From Grifola frondosa (taxonomy: Eukaryota; Basidiomycota; Agaricomycetes; Polyporales; Grifolaceae), in contig LUGG01000004.1 in assembly GCA_001683735.1 (NCBI GenBank), positions 1,860,001 through 1,924,000 on the forward strand: DNA of 64,000 bases. Direction: 5' to 3'. A program made the translations under genes and the position numbers. Shown here piece after piece: positions 36,770-48,920 of this stretch; position 1 is the stretch's first letter; each line of letters begins with the position of its first letter. A model generated the notes under the pieces. It ran no database searches and was not told the DNA's origin. It saw only the letters and a program-made list of their open reading frames with translations.

Positions 36770-37109
36770 AGTCTGCCGCGATTGAGACTCGGCACTGTAG
36801 AGAACCCTGGGCATAAACGATGATGGTGCTGCTCAGATATCTATGGACATGTGGATATTAGATACCTGATTTCTCTTGTAATATATGTATTGATATACGT
36901 TGCTTTCTTTCTCTCGTGACCAGAATAGAAGGAACGACCTTCCTACTCAGCGAGCCTAACCGGAGGGGTACTCGCTCGCATTCCGAATTGCACTGGAGGG
37001 CTTTACTCAGCCAGCTTCCATCAGTTCAGATGACTGTCCGCAGTGCTCTCAGCTACTATTTCAGCCTGGTTTCACCAGGATCTCGACTTCTTCATCCTAG
37101 CCACACACC
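36770..37109. other. Intergenic stretch
   Basis: About 340 bp with the YPT1 3' region and the promoter of the methyltransferase. No other feature is seen. Confidence 0.3.
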
Positions 37110-37933
37110 ATGTCCCACTCCTCGCATACACATGCCGACCAACCCCACTCACACGGCGACTACGTAGACGCGAACAAAGCATTCTTTAACGAGACCGCGC
37201 CTACCTATGACGACCTCCCCGGGACCGTCGAGATCGCGCAGAGGCAAGCAGCCGCCATGCGCAAAGCATACCCGTCGCTGTTCAACGAGGACACGACGAC
37301 GCTGATGGACTACGCCTGCGGCACCGGTACGTCCCCATCTCCCCCACAGCCCAGCCCAGCCACCGTGCTCACTCCCACAGGCCTGATCTCGCGCGAGCTG
37401 TGCCCATACGTCAAGTCCATCGTCGGCGTCGACATCAGCCAGGGCATGGTCGACCAGTTCAACCTCCGCGTCGCGAACCAGGGCCTCGCGCCCGAGGAGA
37501 TGCGCGCCGAGTGCGTCACGCTCACCGCGAGCGCGCACGAGCTCGGCGGCGCGCGCTTCGACGTCATCGTGGTGCGTCCGCGCGCGCTCTTTCTTCTGGT
37601 TTCTCAGCTTAGCCCCGCTCTCAGTGCGCCGCGGCATACCACCACTTCGCATCCGTCGAGGAGACGACGCGCGTGCTCGCGGGGTACCTGAAGCCCGGAG
37701 GCGTGCTGCTCGTTTCGGACGTGCTGAGTGACGCGGAGGGCAGCGTGATCTTCCCGGCCCACACGCACCATGTCATCGCCCACAAGCACGGTCTTTCCGA
37801 GGCGGACATGCGCCGGACGTTCGAGGGCGCGGGGTTGACGGATTTCGAGCTCGCAGAGTTGTTCGAGTGCAAGATTTTCGGCAAAGATATTACCGTGTTC
37901 CTTGCGAAGGGGGTGAAGCCGCTCGGAGAGTGA
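37110..37933 (+). CDS. SAM-dependent class I methyltransferase
   Basis: A small Rossmann-fold methyltransferase. The ATG at 37,110 starts MSHSSHTHADQPHSHGDYVD, a His-rich leader that could bind metal. Helix motif AFFNETAPTYDDLP precedes SAM motif I, LMDYACGTG-LISREL, interrupted by an intron of about 55 nt (from 37,327). VGVDISQGMVDQFN is motif II (acidic residue for the ribose). After a second intron come AAAYHHFASVEETTRVLAGY and LKPGGVLLVSDVLS (post-motif III). It ends DITVFLAKGVKPLGE at 37,933, about 240 residues. The family includes many natural-product and lipid methyltransferases; substrate cannot be told from sequence. Neighbours give no pathway clue. Confidence 0.8.
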
Positions 37934-38725
37934 TACTATATGGGTAAGTGCAACAGTAGAAGTAAGTAGTCATATTGTGTGGACATCGTCGTTTTGCTTT
38001 CGAAAATGTATATTAGCGGTAACCTTGCGCTATGCAGCAACTTGAACATGGCGAATCATTTGTTGTGCTTCCACATCGTGTACTTATCTTAAGGCCTTCT
38101 GCTCAGGTGGCTTTCCAAGTATACTGCCGCGCGCGACGCGTCTCAATCACATGATTGACGCGAACTAATCCCGATATGGCGATCAACCAAGCTCGAAGTA
38201 TATACGGCGAGATATTATGGTTCTGTCCACGAAGCTTTGAAGGACAATCAACGGTCTGGCATTCAATCGGAAGTTCGCAGCTGACAACGGTCAACGAATC
38301 TGAGATAATGCAAGAAATAAAATTGACCAGCGCGAATACCGAGAGCAACTACAGATGATCTAGCAGTACGCGCGAACTTATTTCCAGTTGGACAAAGCCA
38401 TGCCTCCCCGCGGCGCGAACAAGCGCGCCGACCGCCTTCTCCAGACTCCAGGCCATGAAGCAGGTAGGGTGTGTCTAGCACAGAGCACAGCGGAGCCAAG
38501 CATAAAGTAAAGCATAACCAGGATGCGACAGAATAGAAGAGAGCAAGAGATACGTAACATCTACATCGGAATAACGCGTGGCATGCAGCGTGATGTGGAA
38601 CGAGAGTGTAGCGTGCAGGATGTGCGGTGTGAGCGGGAACGAACGGTGAGTATGCGGCGAGGGCGTTAGTAGGTGGGGGGACGCGGTTAGTGCGGGTAGT
38701 GGTTTCGTCTTCTAGAGTGTTAGAG
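37934..38725. other. Intergenic stretch
   Basis: About 790 bp between two converging genes. Short frames on both strands lack protein character. No RNA gene or repeat was found. Confidence 0.35.
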
Positions 38726-40028
38726 TTAGAGGGTCTCGGTGATCGCGACAGAGAAGTCGGAGAAGTAGGTGTCCTGATCCGTGGGAGAAGCCCAAGAGGA
38801 GTCGGAGCCTGCCGCGGACGAGAATAAGCTTAAGCACGGGCGCGCGCCGAAAAAGGAAAACAAAGAAACGCACCTCCGAAGAACGTCTGCATCTGGATTC
38901 CACGGATGCGGCCCGCGTCGCTGGTGCGAAGCACCAGGCCAGAGACGGTGAACATGCTCACGCCGTCCGCGAACAGCTCGAGCTCGCCGTTCTGCTGGCC
39001 GATGTCGTTCAGGCGCACGCGCTGGCTGATCGTCGTGCGCGTGCCGGCCTTGAAGGAGAACGAGCCGCGCCCGACGGACGCGCCGTACACGTCGTTGCAC
39101 GTCGAGAATGGGGCGACGTTGCAGACGGCCTGGTTCGCGGTCTCGGTGGGGGCAGGTACGTGTACAGCTCGCCCGCGCCGGCGGTGCGCCACATGAAGCG
39201 AGCAGAGAAGCACTGATCCGAGCGACTGCCGCCAGAGCAGGAGACGGCCAGGGTGTCGCTGTCACCGCCATCTGCAAAATAATATCAGCGATACTGTAGG
39301 GGAGGGATGCGTGCAGAAGTTGCCACGTACAAAGACCGGGCAGTTTGCCGCCTTTCACGAAATCGAAGTTTGCGGGAAAGTACACCGAGTAACCGAGCGT
39401 GGCCTCCTTTGCGGTGGTCAGGTCAACGGAACTGGGGCCGGGGGCATAGAACGAGAAACCGCCCTGGGGTGAGTGGCCGAACGTGTACGAGCCCGCGGGA
39501 TAGTGTGCCTGCATGGACTGCTTGCCATCAGGAGCCGTCACGTAGTTGTGGGAGAGTGCCGAGATAAGCTTGAACGGACGCAGCGTGTTGTCGCTAAGGG
39601 AAAGAGCGTTGGTCGCTGCGGACGAAGTCGTCCAAGAGCTTGAATCCTGGGAGACGGGGAAGAGAGCACTGAGCAGGGAGGAGGATTGTGACGCAGTGGC
39701 ACTGGGGCGCTAGTGCTGGAAGCGTGAGTGCTCGAGGCTTGGGTGCTGGAAGCGGGCGTGCTTGAGGCTGCGCTGCTTGACGTGTTGGTGCTCGAGGCTT
39801 GAGTGCTCGATTGCTGGGTGCTGGAAGCGTGCGCACTGGTAGAAGTGGTATTAACAGCAGGCGTCGAAGCAGAAGAAGCGGTCGCGGTCGGGGATACGAT
39901 TAGAGTATTCGAGGTGGCCGATTCTGTGACAGAGCGAGCCTTGCATCTCCGTTGGATGCCGTGGGGGCAGCGGAGACGGATACTAAGCTGATGGCAAGGA
40001 GAGTGAACAAAGCCTTGAACGCGTACAT
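38726..40028 (-). CDS. Secreted polysaccharide lyase, PL14-like (alginate/glucuronan lyase type)
   Basis: The ATG at 40,026-40,028 gives a signal peptide (MYAFKALFTLLAISLVSVSA). A Ser/Thr-rich, probably O-glycosylated linker follows, built of repeated ASSTQ/SASST units (about 39,690-39,860). The catalytic domain starts ALSLSDNTLRPFKLISALSH and has AHYPAGSYTFGHSPQGGFSF, EATLGYSVYFPANFDFVKGG KLPG (the PL14 core), RFMWRTAGAGELYTYLP, TISQRVRLNDIGQQNGELEL and IQMQTFFGG. It ends DQDTYFSDFSVAITETL. PL14 lyases cleave uronic-acid polymers by beta-elimination. The frame slips by one between YLP and TETANQAVC; one extra base in the run at 39,148-39,152 repairs it. Signal peptide plus linker suggest an extracellular or wall-attached enzyme. 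Confidence 0.78.
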
Positions 40029-41651
40029 CTTCAGCAAAGAAATGAATGTGAGGAGGGGTGGAAGGGGAGGGGAGGGTCGGGACTCTAGAGACGGGAAGGA
40101 GAGTGATGGAGGGAAAGGATAAGGAACGCGAGCAAATGCACCCAGCCAAAAAACGATAAAAAGGAATGACTAATTTTGCACAGCAAGCATCGATCGCGAT
40201 GATCACTCGCAAGTAAAACCGGTCAACGGGGCGTCGGTCTCAGTCTCTGAAAATCCGCGGCGGGCTCGTCCCCATAATTATACTCCCTCCATGTCCCTTT
40301 CGGCAGCATCCATACTTCAAAGCACACTGTGTTCCCTGCCACAACGACAATGAACAAATACCTTGTTCGTTTCCTTTTGTCCCGGGGCATCTGCGTGCTA
40401 CAATCACAAGTATCCTCACCACTGCAGCTCGGAGGCCGAGCCCTCGCATCTCATCCGGCGATTCGGCGCACGAAATTCAATCAAATTTGTCTGCATCTAC
40501 GGCCGGGCGCCCCAGAAAAATTCGTCTTGCGCGCCCTAAAAACTCGTCTTTTCGGACTGGCAGTTTCTCCCGCTCCCTAACACAAGCACTGTCATATTTT
40601 GATTGGTCCGAAAAACGTCAATTTTGGAAAACTTACTACCGTTTCAGGCCCTAGTGCAGTTTTTTCGAGTTTTTTCTTTGGTCTCCTCAGGCCTGGCTCA
40701 GGCCGCATGGAAAAGAACAGTGGCGTATACAAGGCACCGAGTGTGCAGAAGAACGTTGCCGCCAAGAATGCCCAGAATAATTTGATATGAGCAGGATCAC
40801 GTGCGAAAGCGTTTGGTGTAATTGATCGAGATTTGAGACGCGTCCCATAGAGTGAGGACCTCAACCGCGACTACACCGCGGCTGGTGTATCTCTGCCGAA
40901 CGGTGTTGAGTTATATGCTCCTGGATCAAGATCAAAATGTTTATCTCTTTTAAGCCATTAATAATGTGAGAGTGACCACTACATGCTCGACAACACTTTA
41001 AGGCCTTGTAGTTGTTCAGCACAGCATAAGCAAAATCCAACTTTTTCTTAGATAGTACTTATCCTTATTAATCTGGTAAATTTTTTAATTAAGAAATATT
41101 TTATTAACATGTTATATAATCTTTGCAAAACATATGAAGTAACATGAATATAGTAGCAATGGCTAGTTTTAGGAGCCTAGAATCAAATGCATTTCTGGAA
41201 GTGCAGACCTGGAAAAGATTAAAATTTAGACTTGAATGTGAGAGGCCACTGAGAGGTCCTTCATGGAAATGCTGAGTTTCAATATGCCAGCAACAAGTCA
41301 ATCACCTGATCATGATGTGAGGGAAGGCAAGATGCATTGATAGCTGTACTTTCTTCTACTGACATGTACTGTGACTAATTTTATGATTGAATGTTCTTGA
41401 AAGATGAAGCCAAAACTAGTGAAAAGAAGCTGAAATATTGTGATTAAGGGGAGATATAAAAATTAGGTACAAAATGTGACAGAATGCGATATTCACAAAA
41501 ATGTAAAGAGAGCTGTTAATGATACCATAAATGTCATGGATGAGATATTTATATTCTAAGGTTGAATTTAAGGACCAAGGAGGGAAATTGAGTTATTCCA
41601 AGGGAGGTCCACTGCAGGTGGCATGAAAAAGTGCCCAGGGAGATCTCAGTA
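40029..41651. other. Transition from gene-rich to AT-rich DNA
   Basis: The first 850 bp are of normal composition and hold the promoter of the lyase gene. After about 40,900 the sequence becomes AT-rich and CpG-poor and stays so. No gene, and no clear repeat, is supported here. Confidence 0.45.
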
Positions 41652-42025
41652 TAGTGTTGCCATGACTTAGTTACACTTGTTTCAGCTTTTTAGATATTCT
41701 GATATGAGTTTTGCAGATAATTATCTGGTCTTAATTGAAATCAATAGCTAGGATGTATATGTATTTTGATATAACACAATCATTTGCATAATCATTTTTG
41801 TTAGGTTTCAATTTCAGTTACATTGGTAAAAAAAAGTTGACTAAAAAGTCAGACTTTGCAATTGGCTTTTTGGCCAAATCTTCATCCATACAAGGTATAA
41901 CATTTTGCCCTTTGTACTGCTATATCTATGATACAAAATGAAGATAAGATCACTATGATATCTGAAAAACTGCAGAAGTTATGAGTTATATATCATTTAG
42001 GTCTGACTTAGCTGCAACAACACTA
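41652..42025 (+). mobile_element. hAT-like MITE, copy 1
   Basis: A 374 bp non-coding element with terminal inverted repeats TAGTGTTGC / CAACACTA and about 80% or more identity by eye to copies at 52,149 and 57,138. The flanking 8-mers TCTCAGTA and TCTTAGTG match at 6 of 8 positions, fitting a decayed 8 bp target duplication. CpG sites kept in copies 2 and 3 are TpG or CpA here (for example CCACGGCT versus CCATGACT), so this is the oldest-looking copy. Confidence 0.8.
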
Positions 42026-44138
42026 TCTTAGTGCCCCATATAGAAGGTGTTTCATCAGAAAAATCAGGAGATGCTGGTATACATAGATGGTATTAATCAC
42101 AGTCCCAAAGCATGTGTTGTTATGGCACATAATTATTTAAGATTATCATACAAGAACAAACTTACAATACTCCGACCCGGAATTAAAGTGACACAAAACA
42201 ATTAGATTGTCTCAGCTTGCATTGTCATAATTGTAGCACAATGTAAATATATTGTATGCACTGGTGAAACAGGTAAGATAATTGTATGTAATTCACTGAG
42301 GATTAGAAGTACATAAAATAATGAGATTTGTCCCTCCAGCTTCATCTGTTGCATGCTCGCCGACGTGATACTCTAATAATGTAGATTGGGTAGGGGCCCA
42401 GTTTTGCTGAAGTAACAGTCTTTGAAAAAGAGTTTGCATATAAAGAGCCTCTTTCTTGCTTTAGAGAGGGCAGTTTATTCTTAAGTCAAATTTAATCCAT
42501 CGAATTGAATTCTTGATTCAATTAATCCAATTCAAGAAATGACAGCAGCAGTCAGAAATCCAGTCTTCACCAAAATTTGGATAAGTATTCAAATTTCCCC
42601 CATACTCAGGTTACTTGACTAAGATATCACAGGGATATCTCATGTCATCACCAGTGTATATGCAGATGTATATTGACATACTCGTATGTTGATTAATAGG
42701 AAAATACAAGAAAATTAAAGCTCGAAGCACTCGATGGGAAGAGCAAACGTATCAGGTTGAAATGTTGAGGGAGGAATTTTGGGAAGAAAGTTTTATTTTT
42801 ACTTCTTTTATAAGTTCATTTGTTCAGGTTCTCGAAGTATGATTTTTTTTCTTCCATTTTTTATTATTTTTAAAAGAAAAATCCAAGCGATATATATTTA
42901 CATGATAAAAAAAATATGACTTAAAAATTGTACAGGTTAAGAGGTGGGAAAAACACTGAACATGCTATAATTATAGCAAAAGTAAAAAATCACAATTACT
43001 TGAAATAATAATAATAAATGCACGGAAGTTGAACACATGTACCTTCCTTATCATTTACTTGAATGGTAAAGACACGTACTCTCTAAATTAGATCAAGCAT
43101 TAGAAGGATGATAATTATAATAATAGTTTAACTTACATCAATATCTTCAATTGCTATAATTTTTCCAGTATGAACTTTACCATTTTCGAAAAATTGGACT
43201 TTATTGTTAATCTAGAAATATATAAATTAATAATCAAGAAAAATCTGAAGAAGCACATGCACCTCAAAGTTAGTCATTTGATCAGTAAGTGGACAAGAGA
43301 AAGGTTGAGAATATACAAAAAAAATATCGCCGTTTTATAGGGATAGAACCTAGTACTATTTACCATTACATTCAATAAAAATCATATTACCAACTGTACA
43401 GGTACAGCATATGTGGAGACAATAACACTAAGCCTATGCACAATAATAGATGGCTATTGTTGGACTTTTATGGACATACTTATTGTCTGTTATTTTTATA
43501 CTTTTAATGTGAAGAGATCATTGTAATAGAATTTTCTATTGTCTATTTTTATTGTTCTTTGGTAATACTGTTTTTGACCTATTGTTTGAATTTGTATTGT
43601 TCTTTGATGATATTGTCTTTGGCTTGTTGTTTTATTGTGATAAGAAGATTCTATTATTCATGTCTATTATTTAAATGTATTGTTTTCCAATTTCTATTCA
43701 TGGCCAATAAGAAGACTGAATAGTTCTTATTGTTCTGATTTTTCCACATAATTTAGTATATAAAGGATGCCCCAGTTGGAGGGAGAGAGAGAGCTTTTCT
43801 ACGATTGAAAGTCATTCCTAGGTGCACGAGGCACCCTGAGTACTTAATTAATTGTCACCAAGTAGTTACATACTGTTGTATCTACTATCTGAATCATACT
43901 ATTTTATCCAATATATGTTTGAAGAGCTTAAGAGTCTTAATTGACTTTTTCTAAGTCAATAAGACTTGAGTTCAAATTTAAAGTCTTTCAACATCAAAGA
44001 CTTTACAACATTTATTGAAACAAATATACTAAGTGTATTACCCCGAACAACTGAGGTACTGACTGACTAATGACAAGTCCGTTTTCCTCAGAGCTGAATT
44101 ACTAATTCTTTTATTAAGTAACTTAGCCGCACATCAAA
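42026..44138 (+). other. AT-rich, CpG-poor DNA; probable 5' LTR of element A at its end
   Basis: No coding region is supported. The last part, roughly 43,460-44,133, may be the 5' LTR of gypsy-like element A: it could begin TGTTGGAC and ends ...CCGCACA five to six bases before a primer-binding site. No second copy was found in the window to confirm the limits. Confidence 0.35.
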
Positions 44139-44156
44139 TTGGAGCCCACCGTGAGG
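44139..44156 (+). promoter_or_regulatory. Putative primer-binding site of element A
   Basis: TTGGAGCCCACCGTGAGG resembles the tRNA-primed sites (TGG-GCCCACCGTGGGG type) that follow the 5' LTR of many LTR retrotransposons. It lies 230 bp before the gag ORF. Confidence 0.55.
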
Positions 44157-44386
44157 GGTAATAAACTGAAACTTTTTCAAGATTTATTACTCTAATTATC
44201 CTCAAGTCCATTGGACATACTGTCCACAGTGTGCGGTTAAATCGGCAAATTGTTTAACTTTCAACTATCCTCAGAGGACACACTATCACCGTTGTCATCA
44301 TCAGAAATCTCAGGCCTAGACTGGAAAATTGACTATTAGCTATTTCTCCGAATCATGATTTAAAGACATCATTTAACATTGAAAAT

Positions 44387-45712
44387 ATGATTACAGCTTT
44401 AAAGAATATTTTTCGAAGAGATCACTTTGATGCAGATCAGTTGGACTCAGAAAGTGAATTTGATGAAGAAAGTACTGACTCAGATGCAACATCTAGTGGT
44501 TCATCAGATTTCTCTGATAGTAGTGATGAAGAAGAATTTTTCCATAGACAAAAATCAAGTTCTCAAAAGAATAAGAAGGCTAAGAAATCAAAATCAAAAT
44601 CAAAATCAAAGAAGTCCTGTCAATATGGATCTACTTCTTATAAGGAAAGTCCTGTAGAAGAGCCATCTGAAGATAGAGATGAAATTGAAGGACTCATTAA
44701 GAAGCTTAAATGTATGTCTATAGATGATCCAATATATGCAACTTTGTATTACAGAGCCTACAAGATTGATAAGGACATTATTTATATAATTAAACCTCCC
44801 TCAGAAATTATTCATAATGCTGCTACTCCCAATTTTGAGAAGAAGTCAGTTGTACCAAAAGCTAGACAAATGGTACCTGGATTTTTCCAAAATAATAGAA
44901 CAAAGATAACCTGTTTTGGATGCAGAGACAAAGGACACACCATGAACAATTGTGCTAAGATTGTGGAACTAATTTCTAATGGTATTATTAAAAGAGACAT
45001 CAATGGAAAGCTTACAATGCCAGATGGAACAATAATATCCAGAGCTTGGAATGAATCTATTGTTCAAGCCCTATTTAAGAAGGCAACTCCTCAATCTAAC
45101 TTTATCACCCTATCCTCCGAATTTGAAGAAAGTCTTGACTCTAGCTCATCTTACAATTTCAGACTAGCTACTGATTCTGAGGAAGACATGTATGTTATGC
45201 CAGCTGATCAAGCTCCTAAGATGAACAAGGAGGCTCAGAAAGCAAGATTCGAGGGCATTTTCCCACCAGCCAAGCCCAATTGGGCAAGTGGTAAGCCAAA
45301 AGGGGATCCTCAGTCTGAAAACAAAAGCTCACCTCTGAAACCAGTACCCATTGACATATCACCTCCAAAGTTCAATCCTTTGGATGATGATGATATCATG
45401 GAGGATGTTGAGAATACTTACCCTCCTAAAGTCTTGAAGAAAGACAAGCAAGTTCCTGTAAGCACTCCGACAATTCCCAATGATAAGACTAAAAAGGGAT
45501 TTCCTCTCCAGTCTGAAATTTCGAAGAGAGTCCAGCCACTTCAAATATTGAATAAGATCCTTAACAGTCTGCTCACATTATCGGTAGGTGAAATTATTGG
45601 GTCATCACGTGAAATTTCACAAAGCTTACATGAAGTAATTAAGCTTAAATGTAGTGAAAATTTGATTCCAAACCTCTTCTCTGCTGCTGTAATCACTACT
45701 TGTTCTCGTCGT
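44387..45712 (+). pseudogene. Element A: gag/pro ORF, cut by insertion of element B
   Basis: An open frame of about 440 codons of a Ty3/gypsy-type polyprotein. It has an acidic Ser-rich N-terminus, a KSKSKSKSKK basic run, the zinc knuckle CFGCRDKGHTMNNC (about 44,912-44,955), the block ARFEGIFPPAKPNWASGKP, and TLSVGEIIGSSREISQSLHE, which precedes the protease in Agaricomycete gypsy elements. The frame reaches TCSRR, where element B interrupts it at 45,713 after a TCGT; PLIHLTLECDRNLINAIV follows on the far side at 54,721. It has almost no CpG but, unlike the downstream pol, no internal stop. Confidence 0.8.
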
Positions 45713-45895
45713 TGGACACTCCGTATCTCTCTGATGCGTGGAATGTCGTGATGCAATGATCTCTCCTGTGTACAAAACCCGAACCACAACCCTCTCTGCT
45801 GACTAATCATACCTCTCCCACGCCTATCTCCATAACATGGTCTCGACTCCTCTCTGATTGACTCCACATCTCTTAGTCACATGATCACTACTCCA
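45713..45895 (-). repeat. Element B 3' LTR
   Basis: 183 bp, TGGACACTCC...CACTACTCCA on the plus strand. It aligns end to end with 54,535-54,716 with 18 substitutions (17 transitions) and one single-base gap. Confidence 0.88.
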
Positions 45896-45907
45896 TGTGC
45901 CCCCCTC
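45896..45907 (-). promoter_or_regulatory. Element B polypurine tract
   Basis: On the minus strand GAGGGGGGCACA abuts the 3' LTR, the expected place for the plus-strand primer. Confidence 0.65.
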
Positions 45908-46614
45908 AAATATAGCAGCGTCCGCGCTGCCTGCCTCCGAACTCCCTGCCCTAAGTCGCCATCCAACTCCTATCGGCGACAACTGTTGTGGTGCATGTGA
46001 TGATGGGGCCCTGCAAAATGGGGGTCTCGATACGAGGTGGAGTAATTATGAAAGGAAGTCAGCAATGAGTGAAAAAGTAGATAGTGCTTCAATGAGTCCC
46101 AGTTTGGCGTATGCAATCTTGACCTGCAGATAAGACGGCCTAGCACTCTGTAGTCAATACTCTATGAAGTGCTTCTCCCATCTGCGAATGCTGTGGACTA
46201 CTGCTGACTCCTGGTGTATAGTGTCGCAGACATGATAGTGGAGCGTGATGCTCATGCCGACATGTATAGGAACAGTGTCTGCAAAAAATAAGGTGCGTTG
46301 ATACTCTCTTGCCGACTCCAACCTATAAAATAACAAATATGTATCCTATAGATCGTAAAGTCAGTAGCAACGAGATGTAGCGCGAATGGGCTCTCGATTT
46401 CTCGCAGAGGTCCCTTGCACCGAGTTGTGTAACTAGCTATGCTCGCGAGTCGCACGTGAATCGCACTTCTCTGAGGTAGGGGAAACGCAGAAGAAGGTAA
46501 AAGTAAATGCTTAGCAATATCGGCTCTTCGCGCACTCCACGCGTATCGCAACTAAAGAGGTCTCCTTGATAGTAGGTTCGAAGTCGCAGTGTGTATGATG
46601 GTTTATCCGTATAG

Positions 46615-47461
46615 TCGCAAGTATCGCGGTCGCAGTTTCGCAGTGAGAGGAGAGCTTTAGTGAAGAGTGGTCACGATCGCAAGTGAAGCCGGCGATTTTG
46701 AACTCTGTACTTGTGGGGGAAACTCGTATCTGATTCGTATCGTACTATACATGAGTTTTTTATGAACTATTCTACGTATCTGAAACGTAAAAAGACCTCG
46801 GTACAAATCAAAAGCCGATCGCAAGTACCTTGCGACGAACATATCCTGTGAAATACGATAGCTAGTAAGGGAAAGGTCAACCGCTATAATGTCAAAAGTC
46901 TGGGATGAAACGCGATACGAGTAAGCTAAGATAAATCAAGAAAATGAAAATACCGAATGTATGGTGGCTGAACTGCTACACCTGCCACGTATAGCCATGC
47001 ACTGCACCAGCGCGCGAAATGTGCGAAGACACGCGTGAGTAAACGCGCAGCCTTCTCGGGGTGTTTATTGTAAAGGGGAACGTGTCGCACCGGTAGTACG
47101 GTCCGGAATACACCGCAAACAATAGTGGCGACGTCGCGTTGACATGTGGAATCGCGTGGCGCAGCTAAATCAGCTATGGAAAGAATCTAAGTCTGGGTAA
47201 GAGTCGAAAGGACTGGGATCAGGGTTCGACACGTGTGATCCGTCAGGTAGATGCATGTAGGACGCCGAACAATTGGGTCGCAAGTGTTTCGACCTATCGC
47301 ACGTCTCCATGTGGTGAATTTGAATGGTTAAATGACGTATCGCGTGAGTTTTGGTGTGTACGAAGGGGTGGAGTCTTTGATAGTCTATGTTCGGCTGATC
47401 GCACGTCGCAACGAAGTCAGTTACTATTGTGCAAGTGACCTGCGACAACGTAATCGCAAGT
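46615..47461. repeat. Dispersed TCGCAAGT octamers in the 3' part of element B
   Basis: TCGCAAGT occurs five times (46,615; 46,677; 46,819; 47,278; 47,454). At 46,819 it is part of a perfect hairpin, TCGCAAG-TAC-CTTGCGA. The surrounding non-coding stretch is also full of TCGC/GCGA words and is richer in CpG than neighbouring DNA. Confidence 0.55.
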
Positions 47462-48235
47462 GCGACTCGGTTTGCGACTTCTGCATGATCGTCAGATGCT
47501 TGAATGCGAAAATAGATTGATCCACGTAGCATGTGCCTTCGTATCAGCGTTCCCTGGTATCAGTCCGTCTGATGGCCATGACCGGCTCAGGATATCGTCT
47601 CATGTTGGCGTGGTCGCAGAATATAGTTGGGCTGCCTTGTCAGTTGAAGAACAGTATTGACTGGTGCGATCGCTGAGGGTGAAGGATGGGGGAGGTCTGG
47701 TCTGACTATCGTCTGAACTGGTGGACAAGCGCATGGATGGTGTGGGGGATGACTGCGTGGGTTATAACGACTGGTCCAGAATTACGTTGGCCGCGTAAGT
47801 GGGCTTCTAGTCAATGTGATGGTCACTTGGAATATGGGCATTAGACCATAACAAGCTGTAAAATAAATATGTTAAAAACAATGTGTAGGAACAAGAACAA
47901 AACATAGGATGTTAAAGGTTCGGCGAAGTTGATGTATCCTCCCATGTTGCATCTTCGGCCTGCTGTGTGCGTAAGCTTGTCATGTAGTGTGCTTGATCTA
48001 GTATGAGCCGCATTCCGGGTCGTGGAGTGAACCGGCATAGGCGCCGTGCGTGGAAGATTCCTGCTATCGGTGCTCTGTTGATCGTGACAAGTGTGTATGA
48101 ATTGCCTACACGGCTGGAGATACAGTGGGGATGTGACCACTTCGGTATCATTTTCCGTTCTGTTTTAAAAGTATAATCAATATCGCTCTTATATACTTGA
48201 ATAAGGTCACCTGGTTCACATACAACTTGGCCGGC

Positions 48236-48920
48236 TCAACTTTTAAGTACACGTTTGTTGAATGTATTCTTCCAGCGTATAGCATGTCGTATCACCACAT
48301 CGTAGCTGTCTAATCGCTGTTGTGCGACGTACATGAGCTGTATTGCGACGTCGGCATCCATGAGAGTTGTTGTAAAGTGTTTGACTGGCGTGCGCTTCAT
48401 GTTGACGACCACACTGAGTAGAAGTTCCTTGGGTAAGTACTTGAGCACTGGAAGGATTTGGTAATTAAGGGCACGTATGGCATTGTCGAGGTAGGTTGGC
48501 CAGTTTTTCGGTAAGCTGTCCCAGTTCATCATGTCGCAATTGTCCTCACCTACATCTGGAGCACATAATCATTTCAAAATGTGGAGCAACAACTTATTCG
48601 TACCTTCTACAAGCCCATTGATCCAAGGTGAGTAGGCCGATACAATGTGTGTCTTGGTGCTGTATTTCTCGCAGTATTCTTTGATGTCCTTGTTGTCGAA
48701 GTGGCGACTGCCGTCGCTCATGAATGTCTCCGGGGCAACGTATGCTTTGAAGATTTGCCCCAGACTGTCTATTGTCATTTTCGCGCTGCCGGCAGTCTTG
48801 TACTTGAATGCCCATACATGTTGCGAGAAGGTGTCGAGATAGACTCCTACAGTATGGTATCCACCCTTGCCTACAGGGAGCGATAGGTAGTCGCCGACTA
48901 GGAGTTTGAACAGGTGTCAT
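48236..48920 (-). pseudogene. Element B: integrase core
   Basis: The DDE triad is visible: Asp in VYLDTFSQHVWAFKYKTAG (about 48,830), Asp in TFMSDGSRHFDNKDIKEYC, and Glu in SPWINGLVEGTNKLLLHILK. A second part (48,236-48,532; LPKNWPTYLDNAIRALNYQI, YDVVIRHAIRWKNTFNKRVL) follows after a stop. It is non-functional as read. Confidence 0.8.
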
